Of a stretch of DNA of 20,267 bases, positions 6,348 to 14,097 are shown in pieces. The DNA is from Planctomycetota bacterium. GTDB taxonomy: Bacteria > Planctomycetota > Phycisphaerae > WQYP01. A program made the position numbers and the translations under genes. The stretch spans positions 1-20,267 of the forward strand of contig JAKBAC010000044.1 in assembly GCA_021809365.1 (NCBI GenBank), given 5' to 3'. The stretch's first letter is position 1; each line of letters opens with the position of its first letter. The notes beneath the pieces are model-generated. The model saw only the letters and a list, made by a program, of their open reading frames with translations, did not search any database and was not told where the DNA came from.

Positions 6348-7457
6348 TCATTGCCTGCGCAGGGGCTTAAGTTCTTCCACCTCGCCGCTGACGGAGGCCA
6401 GAAAAATAAGGGATGTTTTGCTGTTACGCATAAAAACCGTGGCCTGATTATACGCCATGGACTTAAGGACATGGCCGGTCAGAACATTGGCTACCGCAAT
6501 AGTGCCGTTGGTCGTAGCGACAAATATTTCGCTGCCCTTGCGGCCCACAATACGGAATCCGTTGGGAATGGGTCCCCATTGCTTAAGGCCGGTTTTCATG
6601 GAAATCGAAAATAAGCCAGCCCCGCCCGTCGGAACCAGCAACTGATTCTTCAGTACTACCGGTGAAAATTCCAGCTCACCCGGCAGGCGGGCAATCCAGG
6701 GAGATACTCCGGTTTCCGCATTGATCGCATAAACATTGCTGTCCATACATGGGAAATAGACGATACCGTGCAAAGCAACCGGGTTGGCCCGCAGGTGGCC
6801 GCCAACATGGCGCTTCCATCCGCCGGTGCCGTCGGCAAGGTCGCGGGAAAAAATAACTCCGTTGCGACTTCCGAAAACCACGGATCCATCCACCAGAACC
6901 GGATCGGTTATGAACGAATCGCCCCGGTCAAGCTGATACCAGAGCTGACGCGGCGGCCAATTGGTGGACAGGGCATACATACGGTTATGTAACGATCCGA
7001 TGAGAATCGTGCTGCCTTTCATGATCGGATTCGTGCCCGGTGCTATGTGTAACGATTGATTATGAATGATTGAACCATTGCGCGAATCTATAATCAGCAT
7101 GTGTCCGCTGACCAGCAGCATGAACTGATTTTTGGCAAAGGCTTTGGGCTGCGACGTGCTGTCGGCGGTGCCCGGAAGTTTAATGGTCCAGCGAATCGTA
7201 CCGGCCCCGGAACGAATACAGACCATGTAGCCATGACGTGTGAGAACAATCAGGTTGTTTCCCAGTCGCCATAATTTGGCAACGGTATCACCCGTGCGGG
7301 CACCGATGCCTACGGGTAGTTCCCAAAGCTGCTCAAAGCCGGCCTTTTTTGCCGCCGCCCTGCTGATGGGCACCGCTGCCTGGGCCACGGCGGATAAACC
7401 CATCGCCAGCCCCAGCAGAATCGCCATAAAACCCAGCCGCCATCCTGTGCGATTCAT
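6348..7457 (-). CDS. Secreted PQQ-type beta-propeller repeat protein
   Basis: The 369-aa protein begins with a signal peptide: Arg residues, a hydrophobic stretch at 10-25 and a likely cut after AQA at residue 27. The rest is made of repeated beta-strand units with W/Y-x-x-x-L, G-x-V-Y and D-x-x-T-G elements (VYAINAETG, LFSISMKTG, IAVANVLTG) typical of PQQ_2/BamB-like propellers. It therefore acts outside the cytoplasm, probably as a binding scaffold. There is no evidence for a bound PQQ or for dehydrogenase residues. No lipobox cysteine is seen, unlike BamB. GAGGAG (7465-7470) lies 7 nt before the ATG. A weak promoter is possible at 7651-7678. It precedes purH by 25 nt. I cannot name its role. 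Confidence 0.84.
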   Translation of the reverse strand: MNRTGWRLGFMAILLGLAMGLSAVAQAAVPISRAAAKKAGFEQLWELPVGIGARTGDTVAKLWRLGNNLIVLTRHGYMVCIRSGAGTIRWTIKLPGTADSTSQPKAFAKNQFMLLVSGHMLIIDSRNGSIIHNQSLHIAPGTNPIMKGSTILIGSLHNRMYALSTNWPPRQLWYQLDRGDSFITDPVLVDGSVVFGSRNGVIFSRDLADGTGGWKRHVGGHLRANPVALHGIVYFPCMDSNVYAINAETGVSPWIARLPGELEFSPVVLKNQLLVPTGGAGLFSISMKTGLKQWGPIPNGFRIVGRKGSEIFVATTNGTIAVANVLTGHVLKSMAYNQATVFMRNSKTSLIFLASVSGEVEELKPLRRQ

Positions 7458-7749
7458 TCACAAACTCCTCATCGACATAGCAACCAATTCCGAGCGTTTC
7501 AACGTTATACGCAGCAGAATTACCGACTCCACTGCGATTTCGCGACCCCTCTCTCTTCAGCTATCGGCATTTACCGATCCCTTCACACTATTTCTGAATG
7601 CCCAGCGATATTTCGCAGCTTCAGAAACCGTATGCAGGCCTTACCACCCGATAGTAAACACCGCCATCTTACCGGCAACAACGGAATGTTCAACAAAAAT
7701 AATTTCCGTATTCCGGTTTCCCCCCTTCCCTGGCACCGCGCCCGATACT
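7458..7749. other. Gap between the PfkB gene and the PQQ-type gene
   Basis: No gene is visible in these 292 nt. On the minus strand, TTGCCG (7673-7678) and TACTAT (7651-7656), 16 bp apart, form a modest promoter for the PQQ-type gene, leaving a leader of about 190 nt. No intrinsic terminator is seen after the PfkB gene, so read-through is possible. Confidence 0.35.
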
Positions 7750-8676
7750 CTATTTCTCCAATCCGGCGGTCAGCATTTTCTTAAACTCTGCCATTCGGGC
7801 CTCAATCAGGGTCTTGTTCGCTTTTTTCAGGCCGTCCAGCGAAAAACCCTGAATGGTGAAACTGGCCATCACCGTGCCCGCCGCCACCGCCTGTTTGACC
7901 TGCAAGGCAGACCACTTCGGCAGCCCGGCAAGATATCCCAGCATTCCACCCGCGAAGCTGTCACCGGCACCCGTCGGATCGATGACTTTTTCGGTTGGAT
8001 AAGCCGGCATGGGAAACAGCATGTCGTCATATATTGTTAAGCAGCCGTGCTCCCCTTTTTTCAGCACCACCATACGCGGACCGGACGGCTTGAGCATTTT
8101 ACGGATCTGTTTCATCGCCGCCGGCAAATTCACCTGCCCGGTCAGCAACCGTGCTTCCAGATCATTGAGCACCAGTCCATCCACTTTTTTCAGACTGGCG
8201 ATTAATTCCTTCCGGTATTGACTGATCCAGAGATCGCGTGTGTCGGCAACCACCAGCTTGGGCGATTTTACCTGCGCCAGAAGTTCCATTTGCAGAGCCG
8301 GATGCGTCGCGGCCAGGAAAACGATTTTTGAATCGATGAACTGTTTGGGAACCCTGGGCGTTTTTTCCGCCAGTACGTTAAGAACCACGGCCGTCGTCGT
8401 CGCCTCATTCATGGTGGGATCGTAACTGCCGCTCCAGCGGAATGTTTTGCTTCCCGCCCGCCGTTCTAAACCCGCGATATCAATATCAGGATGTTTAAAA
8501 GCACGATCAAAGGATCTTGGGCAATCATCGCCCACCACCGCCACGAGGCGTACCTTGGAAAAGTTTGCCGCCGCCCAACTGAAATAAACCGCTGATCCGC
8601 CGATGATATTTTCCCGCTTTCCATGCGGTGTTGTGACGCTATCAATACCAATGGATCCGGTAACCAGCAGGGACAT
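7750..8676 (-). CDS. PfkB-family carbohydrate/nucleoside kinase
   Basis: It is a ribokinase-fold kinase that transfers phosphate from ATP to a sugar or nucleoside hydroxyl. The N-terminus has LVTGSIGID and the GGSAVYF element of PfkB signature 1. The C-terminal signature 2, DPTGAGDSFAGG, is complete, and its second Asp (counted residue 239 from the chosen start) is the catalytic base. I choose the ATG at 8676 (308 aa), because AAAGGA (8684-8689) is 7 nt upstream. The ATG at 8682 would sit almost on that site. The subtype with HGKRENIIGGSAVYF is one I associate with Planctomycetota and relatives. The substrate cannot be read from the sequence; adenosine kinase-like and sugar kinase are both possible. 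It is followed by the PQQ-type gene after 292 nt. Confidence 0.9.
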   Translation of the reverse strand: MSLLVTGSIGIDSVTTPHGKRENIIGGSAVYFSWAAANFSKVRLVAVVGDDCPRSFDRAFKHPDIDIAGLERRAGSKTFRWSGSYDPTMNEATTTAVVLNVLAEKTPRVPKQFIDSKIVFLAATHPALQMELLAQVKSPKLVVADTRDLWISQYRKELIASLKKVDGLVLNDLEARLLTGQVNLPAAMKQIRKMLKPSGPRMVVLKKGEHGCLTIYDDMLFPMPAYPTEKVIDPTGAGDSFAGGMLGYLAGLPKWSALQVKQAVAAGTVMASFTIQGFSLDGLKKANKTLIEARMAEFKKMLTAGLEK

Positions 8677-9115
8677 AGGCATTTCCTTTCAACCAATTCA
8701 TCATCGCCGCAGCGCAATGTATAAAAGTATACAATAGCCGATAAGCGATATTTCGTCACAGTGTTGCGGCTCGAACCCAAGTTCATGTAACCGCTCCGGT
8801 GCAAGCTCCCAATCCTGAAAGCGAGCTGCAAACAGCGCCCCACCGGGAAACTCGACCGCTGCCGCATCGACTTGAGAACTCACGGATGGCCGGAGGCGGC
8901 CGCATCCCGGTTGGTTGCAAAATGTAATCGCTGATACAGTATGAAGGTCAATGCGCGAGGAAGCTATTTGAGAATCGTTCCTCAGCCTTGCAAGCGGTCC
9001 TATTTAAGTGATCGTTGGCCACTTACATGTGACGCGACCGCCGGGCTTATGATCTCTGATGAGTGCTGTACCGGCTAACCGGACATTCGCATAAGCGTTT
9101 AATGACGGTATTCTC
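8677..9115. other. Gene-poor stretch between divergent PfkB and rpmF
   Basis: No gene can be supported here. A 60-codon GTG frame on the minus strand (8883-8701) ends 24 nt before the kinase start but has no ribosome site and no recognisable motif. Inverted repeats include GTATA-AAAG-TATAC at 8719-8732, just upstream of the kinase, GGCCG-GAGG-CGGCC at 8888-8901, and TAAGTG-N9-CACTTA at 9005-9025. DUF177 (yceD), which often precedes rpmF, is absent. Confidence 0.45.
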
Positions 9116-9144
9116 TTGACTTATTCAGGCTTTTTTCTTAGATT
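9116..9144 (+). promoter_or_regulatory. Promoter of the rpmF-plsX-fab cluster
   Basis: TTGACT (9116-9121, 5/6) and TAGATT (9139-9144, 4/6) are separated by exactly 17 bp containing a T-tract. Transcription would begin near 9151 and leave a leader of about 160 nt before rpmF. Confidence 0.62.
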
Positions 9145-9206
9145 ATTCGGCTCGATAGATCCGGAATGTAAAGCCGGTTGAGTCGGAAGGTTCGCTAAGA
9201 AGAGCA

Positions 9207-9230
9207 GTGGCATGTGATATTCATGCCCAC
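9207..9230 (+). promoter_or_regulatory. Hairpin in the rpmF leader
   Basis: GGCATG (9209-9214) and CATGCC (9222-9227) form a 6-bp stem with a 7-nt loop. It is extended by G-C and T-A pairs past one bulged C. It sits in the middle of the long leader and could be a ribosomal-protein-responsive element, but no known L32 motif is recognised. Confidence 0.35.
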
Positions 9231-9313
9231 ACGAAAAGCGATGTCCCGATCATCAAGGATTTGAAAACAGCCACTGCGCGGCAAGATTGGCGCAATGCTA
9301 AGGAGTAGACGAC

Positions 9314-9505
9314 ATGTTACCCGTTGCAAGAACCAGCAAATCCCGTAAAGGTATGCGCCGCGCCCATCACGCCCTGACGGAAATCGCCAGCTCACGCTGT
9401 CCGGGATGCGGGCAAAGCCGCCTGCCGCACCGCATGTGCAGCAACTGCGGCTATGTGAACCGCGGACTAAGTCTGGATCTCGAAGAATCCGCCACCAGGA
9501 AATAG
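9314..9505 (+). CDS. rpmF: Large-subunit ribosomal protein L32 (zinc-binding form)
   Basis: The 63-aa basic protein has the L32 signature ARTSKSRKGMRRAHHAL at residues 5-21. A four-cysteine zinc knuckle follows: CPGC at 29-32 and CSNCG at 42-46. It is part of the 50S subunit. The ATG at 9314 has a strong AAGGAG (9300-9305) 8 nt upstream. The N-terminus is slightly different from the usual MAVPKRR form. The rpmF-plsX order is widely conserved in bacteria and supports the call. A dedicated promoter and long leader lie upstream, and plsX follows after 118 nt. Confidence 0.94.
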   Translation: MLPVARTSKSRKGMRRAHHALTEIASSRCPGCGQSRLPHRMCSNCGYVNRGLSLDLEESATRK

Positions 9506-9563
9506 TTCACCTCCCTGCGGCGTTAATCATACATGAGCCGCCCCGAAAGTAACGGGAGACATT

Positions 9564-9602
9564 ATGCTTTTTTCCAAGTTACGCGGTTGGACTGTTGTGT
9601 AA
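9564..9602 (+). CDS. Possible 12-codon leader ORF before plsX
   Basis: An ATG at 9564 opens a 12-codon frame reading MLFSKLRGWTVV and stops with TAA at 9600-9602. GGGAG (9554-9558) lies 5 nt upstream, a better ribosome site than that of plsX itself. The stop is 21 nt before the plsX ATG. CTCCC (9511-9515) just after rpmF could pair with and hide this site. It may be a translated leader affecting plsX expression, or chance. Confidence 0.3.
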   Translation: MLFSKLRGWTVV

Positions 9603-9623
9603 TTTTTTGAGGCAAGTCAGGCG

Positions 9624-10622
9624 ATGCGCATCGCGATAGACGCCATGGGCGGCGACCACTCTCCGGATAAAATCATTCAGGGAGCCATTGAGTCATTGGA
9701 GTTTTTAAACGCCGATGATGAAATGATTCTGGTAGGCCCGGAAGGGCTGCTGCGCGAAAAAATGGCCGCCGTCCTGGCGGCCCATTCCAACGTGCGCATA
9801 GAACCGGCATCCCAGATTATTGGAATGGACGAATCCCCCGTGGAGGCGGTCCGGCAGAAACGCGACAGCTCGATTGTACGCATGGTAAAACTCGCCGCCG
9901 CCGGCAAAGCGGACGCCATCATATCCGCAGGCAATACTGGTGCCTTAGTGGCTGCCGGTGTGCTGATACTCGATGCGCTGCCGGGTGTGGAACGTCCCGG
10001 AATCGCCATTCCAATACCCAACGGCCATAGCCGCGTTCTGCTGTGCGATGCGGGGGCCAATGTCCAACCCAAACCGGCTCATCTGCATCAATATGCGATT
10101 CTCGCCTCGGTGTATTCGCAAACGCTTTATAACGTTGAAGCGCCGCGGGTGGGACTTTTGAACATTGGCACCGAAGAGGAAAAAGGCACAGCGCTGATAA
10201 AGGAAACTCGCCTGCTGTTGGAAAAAGATAATGGCTTGAATTTTATCGGGTATATTGAGGGCAGAGATATCTTCAATGATCGGTGCGATGTGGTGATTAC
10301 CGATGGTTTTACCGGCAACGTGGTGCTGAAAGTCATTGAAGGAATGGGTGGGTCGCTGTTGCGTACACTCAAGGGCCAACTGGCGCAACTGGCGCCCCAA
10401 AGTGCCGCGGAACTCTCGCCGATCATTAAAAAAACCTTCAGCCTGTATGATCATGAAGAATATGGTGGAGCGCTGCTGCTGGGCGTGTCGGGCTTGTTTC
10501 TCAAGGTGCATGGCTCAGCGGGTCATAAGGCAATTCGCAATGCGGTCCATGCCGCCAAACAGGCTACTGTGCATAACATCAATGAACGAATTTCCGCCCG
10601 GCTGTCCGAACGGGTGGCGTAA
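9624..10622 (+). CDS. plsX: Phosphate acyltransferase PlsX
   Basis: PlsX converts acyl-ACP and phosphate to acyl-phosphate for the first glycerol-phosphate acylation in phospholipid synthesis; it is a peripheral membrane enzyme. The 332-aa length is typical. The N-terminus RIAIDAMGGDHSP, then SAGNTGALVAAG, then NIGTEEEKGTALIKE and VVITDGFTGNVVLK are family landmarks in the right order. The start is the ATG at 9624 with GAGG (9609-9612) upstream. It follows rpmF and precedes fabH by 101 nt, the conserved arrangement that links lipid and ribosome genes. The protein looks complete. Confidence 0.96.
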   Translation: MRIAIDAMGGDHSPDKIIQGAIESLEFLNADDEMILVGPEGLLREKMAAVLAAHSNVRIEPASQIIGMDESPVEAVRQKRDSSIVRMVKLAAAGKADAIISAGNTGALVAAGVLILDALPGVERPGIAIPIPNGHSRVLLCDAGANVQPKPAHLHQYAILASVYSQTLYNVEAPRVGLLNIGTEEEKGTALIKETRLLLEKDNGLNFIGYIEGRDIFNDRCDVVITDGFTGNVVLKVIEGMGGSLLRTLKGQLAQLAPQSAAELSPIIKKTFSLYDHEEYGGALLLGVSGLFLKVHGSAGHKAIRNAVHAAKQATVHNINERISARLSERVA

Positions 10623-10723
10623 AACTACTGAACCCGTTAACCTGTTTTGAGCAATCCGCGGATGGTCCTGGTTTGTTTCAGTATGGCGGCGGATTGGTTC
10701 TGTCATCAGGAGTGGTTGTATTT

Positions 10724-11716
10724 ATGGCCCGATTTGGAGCCTGTATCGCCGGATCCGGAAGTTGTGTTCCCCAGCGGCGTTTAACCAATGCCGATCTCGA
10801 AAAACTGGTGGAAACCAGCGACGAATGGATTGTTCAACGCACCGGCATCCGGGAGCGGCGGGCTGTCAGTCAAGGTGAATCCACGGTTACGCTGGCCCTG
10901 GAGGCTGCCCAAAAAGCATTAGACAGCGCGAAAATTACCGCCGATGATCTGGATCTGATCATTGTCGCCACGCTCACGCCCGAATTAATTACCCCTTCCA
11001 CCGCCTGCCTGTTGCAGGAAAAATTAGGCGTCAAGCGGCACATCGGTGCCTTTGATATGGGGGCCGCCTGCTCGGGCTTTGTGTATTCCATTGCCACGGC
11101 GTCACAATTTATTCAAACCGGCGCGTACAAAAACGTTCTTGTGGTCGGCGCGGAAACGCTGACCAGAATTGTTGATTATACCGATCGGGGAACCTGTATT
11201 TTATTTGGCGATGGAGCCGGTGCTGTGGTGCTTTCAGCCACCGAAGATACGCAGCGGGGAATTCAGGCCTTTGAACTTGGTGCCGACGGCATGGATGGTG
11301 AAATACTTTATGTGCCTGCCGGCGGTTCGCGCCTGCCGGCCAGCGCCGACACGATTGCCAACCGTCAGCATTACCTGAAAATGAATGGCCGCGAAGTTTA
11401 TAAATTTGCGGTTCACCAGATGACCGACAGCCTGAAACGGGCTATGGATGCGTGTCATCTCACCGCCGCCGATGTCAAGCTGGTTGTGCCGCATCAAGTC
11501 AATCAGCGCGTTATTGACAGTGCCACGGAGAAGATGGGATTTCCAAAAGAGAAGGTATTTGTCAATATCGACCGTTACGGCAATACGTCGGCGGCTTCGG
11601 TACCTTTGGCGTTGGACGAGGCTTTGCGGGCCGGGGCCTGCGGGCCGGGAGACTGGATTATCATGGTGGCGTTTGGCGCGGGTCTCACCTGGGCGTCGGC
11701 TACGATTAAATTATAA
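10724..11716 (+). CDS. fabH: Beta-ketoacyl-ACP synthase III
   Basis: FabH condenses an acyl-CoA primer, usually acetyl-CoA, with malonyl-ACP to start fatty-acid chains. From the ATG at 10724 the protein is 330 aa and begins ARFGACIAGSGSCVPQRRLTN, as in the family. The catalytic triad is present: Cys116 (GAACSGF), His257 (VPHQVNQR) and Asn287 (YGNTSAAS). The GIRERR element near residue 41 is the CoA-binding Arg region. An earlier in-frame ATG at 10673 would add 17 residues with no family similarity. GGAG lies 11 nt upstream of the chosen start. fabD follows after 46 nt. Confidence 0.96.
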   Translation: MARFGACIAGSGSCVPQRRLTNADLEKLVETSDEWIVQRTGIRERRAVSQGESTVTLALEAAQKALDSAKITADDLDLIIVATLTPELITPSTACLLQEKLGVKRHIGAFDMGAACSGFVYSIATASQFIQTGAYKNVLVVGAETLTRIVDYTDRGTCILFGDGAGAVVLSATEDTQRGIQAFELGADGMDGEILYVPAGGSRLPASADTIANRQHYLKMNGREVYKFAVHQMTDSLKRAMDACHLTAADVKLVVPHQVNQRVIDSATEKMGFPKEKVFVNIDRYGNTSAASVPLALDEALRAGACGPGDWIIMVAFGAGLTWASATIKL

Positions 11717-11762
11717 GTGTTTTTATCGCAGGAAATTTTCCTGGGTCCCCTGGAATTAAACT

Positions 11763-12695
11763 ATGACATTTGCATTACTTTGTCCCGGTCAAGGCGCGCA
11801 GGCCATGGGTATGGGCAAAGACTTTTATGATCAGTATCCACAGGCCAAGGCGGTGTATGACGCCGCGGACGCCCTTTTGGGATTCCGGCTTTCCGACTTG
11901 TGCTTTAACGGCCCGGATGAAATCCTCCAGGCGACAGACAACGCGCAAGCGGGGATTTTTGTCACCAGCATGGCGATTTATCAAACCCTGATTTCGGAAA
12001 AGAAGTTACCGGCAGATCCGGATTTCATAGCGGGGTTGTCCCTTGGGGAATATACCGCGTTATGTATTGCCGGGGTATTTAGCTTTGAAGACGGGGTCAA
12101 GCTTGTGCGGGCGCGGGGACAACTCATGCAGGCCGCAGCCAAGGCGACACCCAGCACCATGCTGGCGCTGGTGGGAGCGGACGAGCCGACGGCGGAGGAA
12201 ATTTGCCGCCTGGCCGGCGGTAAAGGCATTATCGTACCGGCGAATTTTAATGCGCCGGGGCAGATTGTGCTTTCCGGCGCGGTGGCGGCTTGTCAGGAAG
12301 CGGCAACGATCGCGGAATCGCGGGGGCTACGGGCCGTCCTGCTATCGGTGGCTGGAGCGTTTCATTCACCGTTTATGCAAAGTGCCGCAGATCAAATGCG
12401 GCAGGTATTGGAAAACGTAACATTCACACCTGCTATGTGCCCCGTAATCAGCAATGTAACGGCACAGCCGCACGGCACGGACAGTCAGGAAATTAAAGAA
12501 TTATTAGTCCGGCAGATTATCGCCCCGGTTCGCTGGTATCAGGGCATGGAATACCTCAAGGGGCAAGGCGTTGATTCCTATATGGAACTTGGGCCGGGGC
12601 GGGTATTAACCGGGTTGCACAAGCGGATAGACCGCCGTGCGGCAGTCGCCAATGTGTCAACCGTTGACGCATTTAAGCCGTTGCCCACAGTTTAA
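11763..12695 (+). CDS. fabD: Malonyl-CoA:ACP transacylase
   Basis: FabD moves malonyl from CoA to acyl carrier protein, supplying extender units. The 310-aa protein has the oxyanion-loop CPGQGAQAMGMG at residues 7-18. The nucleophile is Ser93 in GLSLGEY, Arg118 is in the RARGQ motif, and His201 is in GAFHSPFM. The usual motif is GHSLGE; here the residue before Ser is Leu92, not His. All three catalytic residues are kept, so activity is expected. The start ATG at 11763 has a weak GGA upstream. It sits between fabH and fabG in the expected order. Confidence 0.95.
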   Translation: MTFALLCPGQGAQAMGMGKDFYDQYPQAKAVYDAADALLGFRLSDLCFNGPDEILQATDNAQAGIFVTSMAIYQTLISEKKLPADPDFIAGLSLGEYTALCIAGVFSFEDGVKLVRARGQLMQAAAKATPSTMLALVGADEPTAEEICRLAGGKGIIVPANFNAPGQIVLSGAVAACQEAATIAESRGLRAVLLSVAGAFHSPFMQSAADQMRQVLENVTFTPAMCPVISNVTAQPHGTDSQEIKELLVRQIIAPVRWYQGMEYLKGQGVDSYMELGPGRVLTGLHKRIDRRAAVANVSTVDAFKPLPTV

Positions 12696-12787
12696 AAAGT
12701 AGATCGCAAAAGCAACTGGATGCTGCAAATACAGGGTGTTAGTCTGCGGGAAACCAAGCTGCGGGACACGAAGAATCAGGAGTCAAG

Positions 12788-13537
12788 ATGGTCGAATTAA
12801 AAAATCAGAAAAAAGTAGCCTATGTCACCGGCGGATCGCGCGGAATTGGTGAGGCGATCGTGAAAGCGCTGGCACTGGACGGACATCATGTGGTGGCGGT
12901 GGCACGCAATGAAGAAAAGCTGCGGGCGTTGGTCCAGGAACTGGGGCATCTGGGACAAAGTGTCGAACCGGCGGTATTGGACATTGCGGATTCCACAGCT
13001 TTGGCTGCTTCCATCGAAAGCACCATTGAAAAACATGGTCGCCTGGATGTGCTGGTGAACAACGCGGGTATCACGCGCGATGGCCTGTTTATGCGCATGG
13101 AAGATAAAGATTTTGATGATGTCATCAACACCAATCTGCGGGCGGCGTTCGTGGCCTGCCGCGCCGCGTCGCGCAGCATGATTCGAGCTAAATTCGGGCG
13201 CATTATTAATATCGCATCGGTGTCCGGGATCATGGGAAACGCCGGGCAGGTGAATTACGCCGCCTCCAAGGCCGGGTTGATTGGTCTGACCAAGTCAATC
13301 GCACGGGAACTGGCGGGCAAACAGATTACCGCCAATTGCGTAGCACCGGGATTTACCACCACGGACATGACCGATATCCTGCCGCCGCAAATTAAAGACA
13401 AAGTTCTTGAAATGATCCCGTTGCGGCGCTTTGGCTCGCCGGGAGAGGTTGCGGCCATGGTCGGATTTTTAGCCGGCGATGCGGCGGGTTATATTACCGG
13501 GCAGGTCATGGTCGTGGACGGCGGGATGTGCATGTAA
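12788..13537 (+). CDS. fabG: 3-oxoacyl-ACP reductase
   Basis: FabG is the NADPH-dependent short-chain dehydrogenase that reduces 3-oxoacyl-ACP in each elongation cycle. The 249-aa length is standard. The nucleotide-binding TGGSRGIG is at residues 14-21, NNAG at 91-94, and the catalytic Ser144, Tyr157 and Lys161 are in IASVSG and YAASK. The C-terminus GYITGQVMVVDGGMCM is typical. AGGAG (12778-12782) lies 5 nt before the ATG. Its position between fabD and acpP makes it the fatty-acid reductase, not a generic family member. Confidence 0.96.
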   Translation: MVELKNQKKVAYVTGGSRGIGEAIVKALALDGHHVVAVARNEEKLRALVQELGHLGQSVEPAVLDIADSTALAASIESTIEKHGRLDVLVNNAGITRDGLFMRMEDKDFDDVINTNLRAAFVACRAASRSMIRAKFGRIINIASVSGIMGNAGQVNYAASKAGLIGLTKSIARELAGKQITANCVAPGFTTTDMTDILPPQIKDKVLEMIPLRRFGSPGEVAAMVGFLAGDAAGYITGQVMVVDGGMCM

Positions 13538-13563
13538 TCGCCCCGCGGCGCAATAAGGGAGAC

Positions 13564-13591
13564 GTGACGGCCGGCGCAAATACGGTATAAT
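13564..13591 (+). promoter_or_regulatory. Internal promoter for acpP
   Basis: GTGACG (13564-13569, 4/6) and a perfect TATAAT (13586-13591) are 16 bp apart in the 200-nt gap before acpP. The leader would be about 140 nt. A separate promoter would let acyl carrier protein be made in excess of the enzymes. Confidence 0.58.
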
Positions 13592-13668
13592 AAGGTGATC
13601 CGGATAAACGAACTTGGTAAAAAACCGGTTTGGACGTTGCGAATTCCCGGAGTCTGCGATACTCTATT

Positions 13669-13690
13669 CGCCCGGCAGGAAATCCGGGTG
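13669..13690 (+). promoter_or_regulatory. Attenuator-like hairpin in the acpP leader
   Basis: A stem of about 7 bp (CGCCCGG with CCGGGTG, one G-U pair) encloses the 8-nt loop CAGGAAAT and is followed by CTTTT. It lies between the internal promoter and the acpP ribosome site. The short T-tract makes it a weak terminator or attenuator candidate. Confidence 0.35.
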
Positions 13691-13737
13691 CTTTTAAGGT
13701 TGTAACCCACTGTTAATTTTATTGGAGGCCTGTAATT

Positions 13738-14010
13738 ATGGCTGAAATGGACGAATCCCAGCAGATTGAACAAAAAGTTATCGACATCGTCGCTGAGCAG
13801 ATGGGCGTCGACAAAGCGGAAATCACCCGTGATACCAGCTTTGTCAATGACCTGAACGCTGATAGTCTTGATACCGTGGAACTGGTTATGGAATTCGAAG
13901 ATGAATTCGAGATGTCCATCCCGGATGAAGAAGCGGAAAAGATTCAGACGGTCGGGCAGGCAATTGACTACATTAAGACAATTGCCGCGAAGTTGAAATC
14001 GCAGGAGTAA
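13738..14010 (+). CDS. acpP: Acyl carrier protein
   Basis: This small acidic helical protein carries acyl chains on a phosphopantetheine arm. The attachment site is Ser43 in [10 protein letters not shown], followed by the recognition helix [19 protein letters not shown]. At 90 aa it is about a dozen residues longer than the common 77-79 aa form, with an acidic N-terminal tail (MAEMDESQQ) and a C-terminal lysine/serine tail. GGAGG (13723-13727) lies 10 nt upstream, a strong site. It has its own promoter and lies between fabG and fabF, the standard order. Confidence 0.96.
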   Translation: MAEMDESQQIEQKVIDIVAEQMGVDKAEITRDTSFVNDLNADSLDTVELVMEFEDEFEMSIPDEEAEKIQTVGQAIDYIKTIAAKLKSQE

Positions 14011-14097
14011 CGCTCCGGTTCTGCCTGTCCTTATAGACACGTCTTCATGCCTTTGGCGTATGATGGACCCATAGCTTTTTTGGAGTTGCTCGGCACA

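Noticed and set aside
7240..8040. 266-codon frame on the plus strand across the PQQ-type and PfkB genes
   Set aside because: It is antisense to two well-supported genes and lacks any family signal.
8760..8800. Possible tRNA fragment, because the minus strand reads GGGTTCGAGCC
   Set aside because: The flanking bases do not form a T-stem with normal pairs, and no acceptor or anticodon arm can be drawn.
8701..8883. 60-codon GTG frame on the minus strand just upstream of the PfkB gene
   Set aside because: It has no ribosome site, no recognisable motif, and its end overlaps the likely promoter zone of the kinase gene.
8941..9078. 45-codon ATG frame on the plus strand in the gap before rpmF
   Set aside because: It lacks a ribosome site and contains inverted repeats; the peptide has no recognisable features and is cysteine-rich only by chance.
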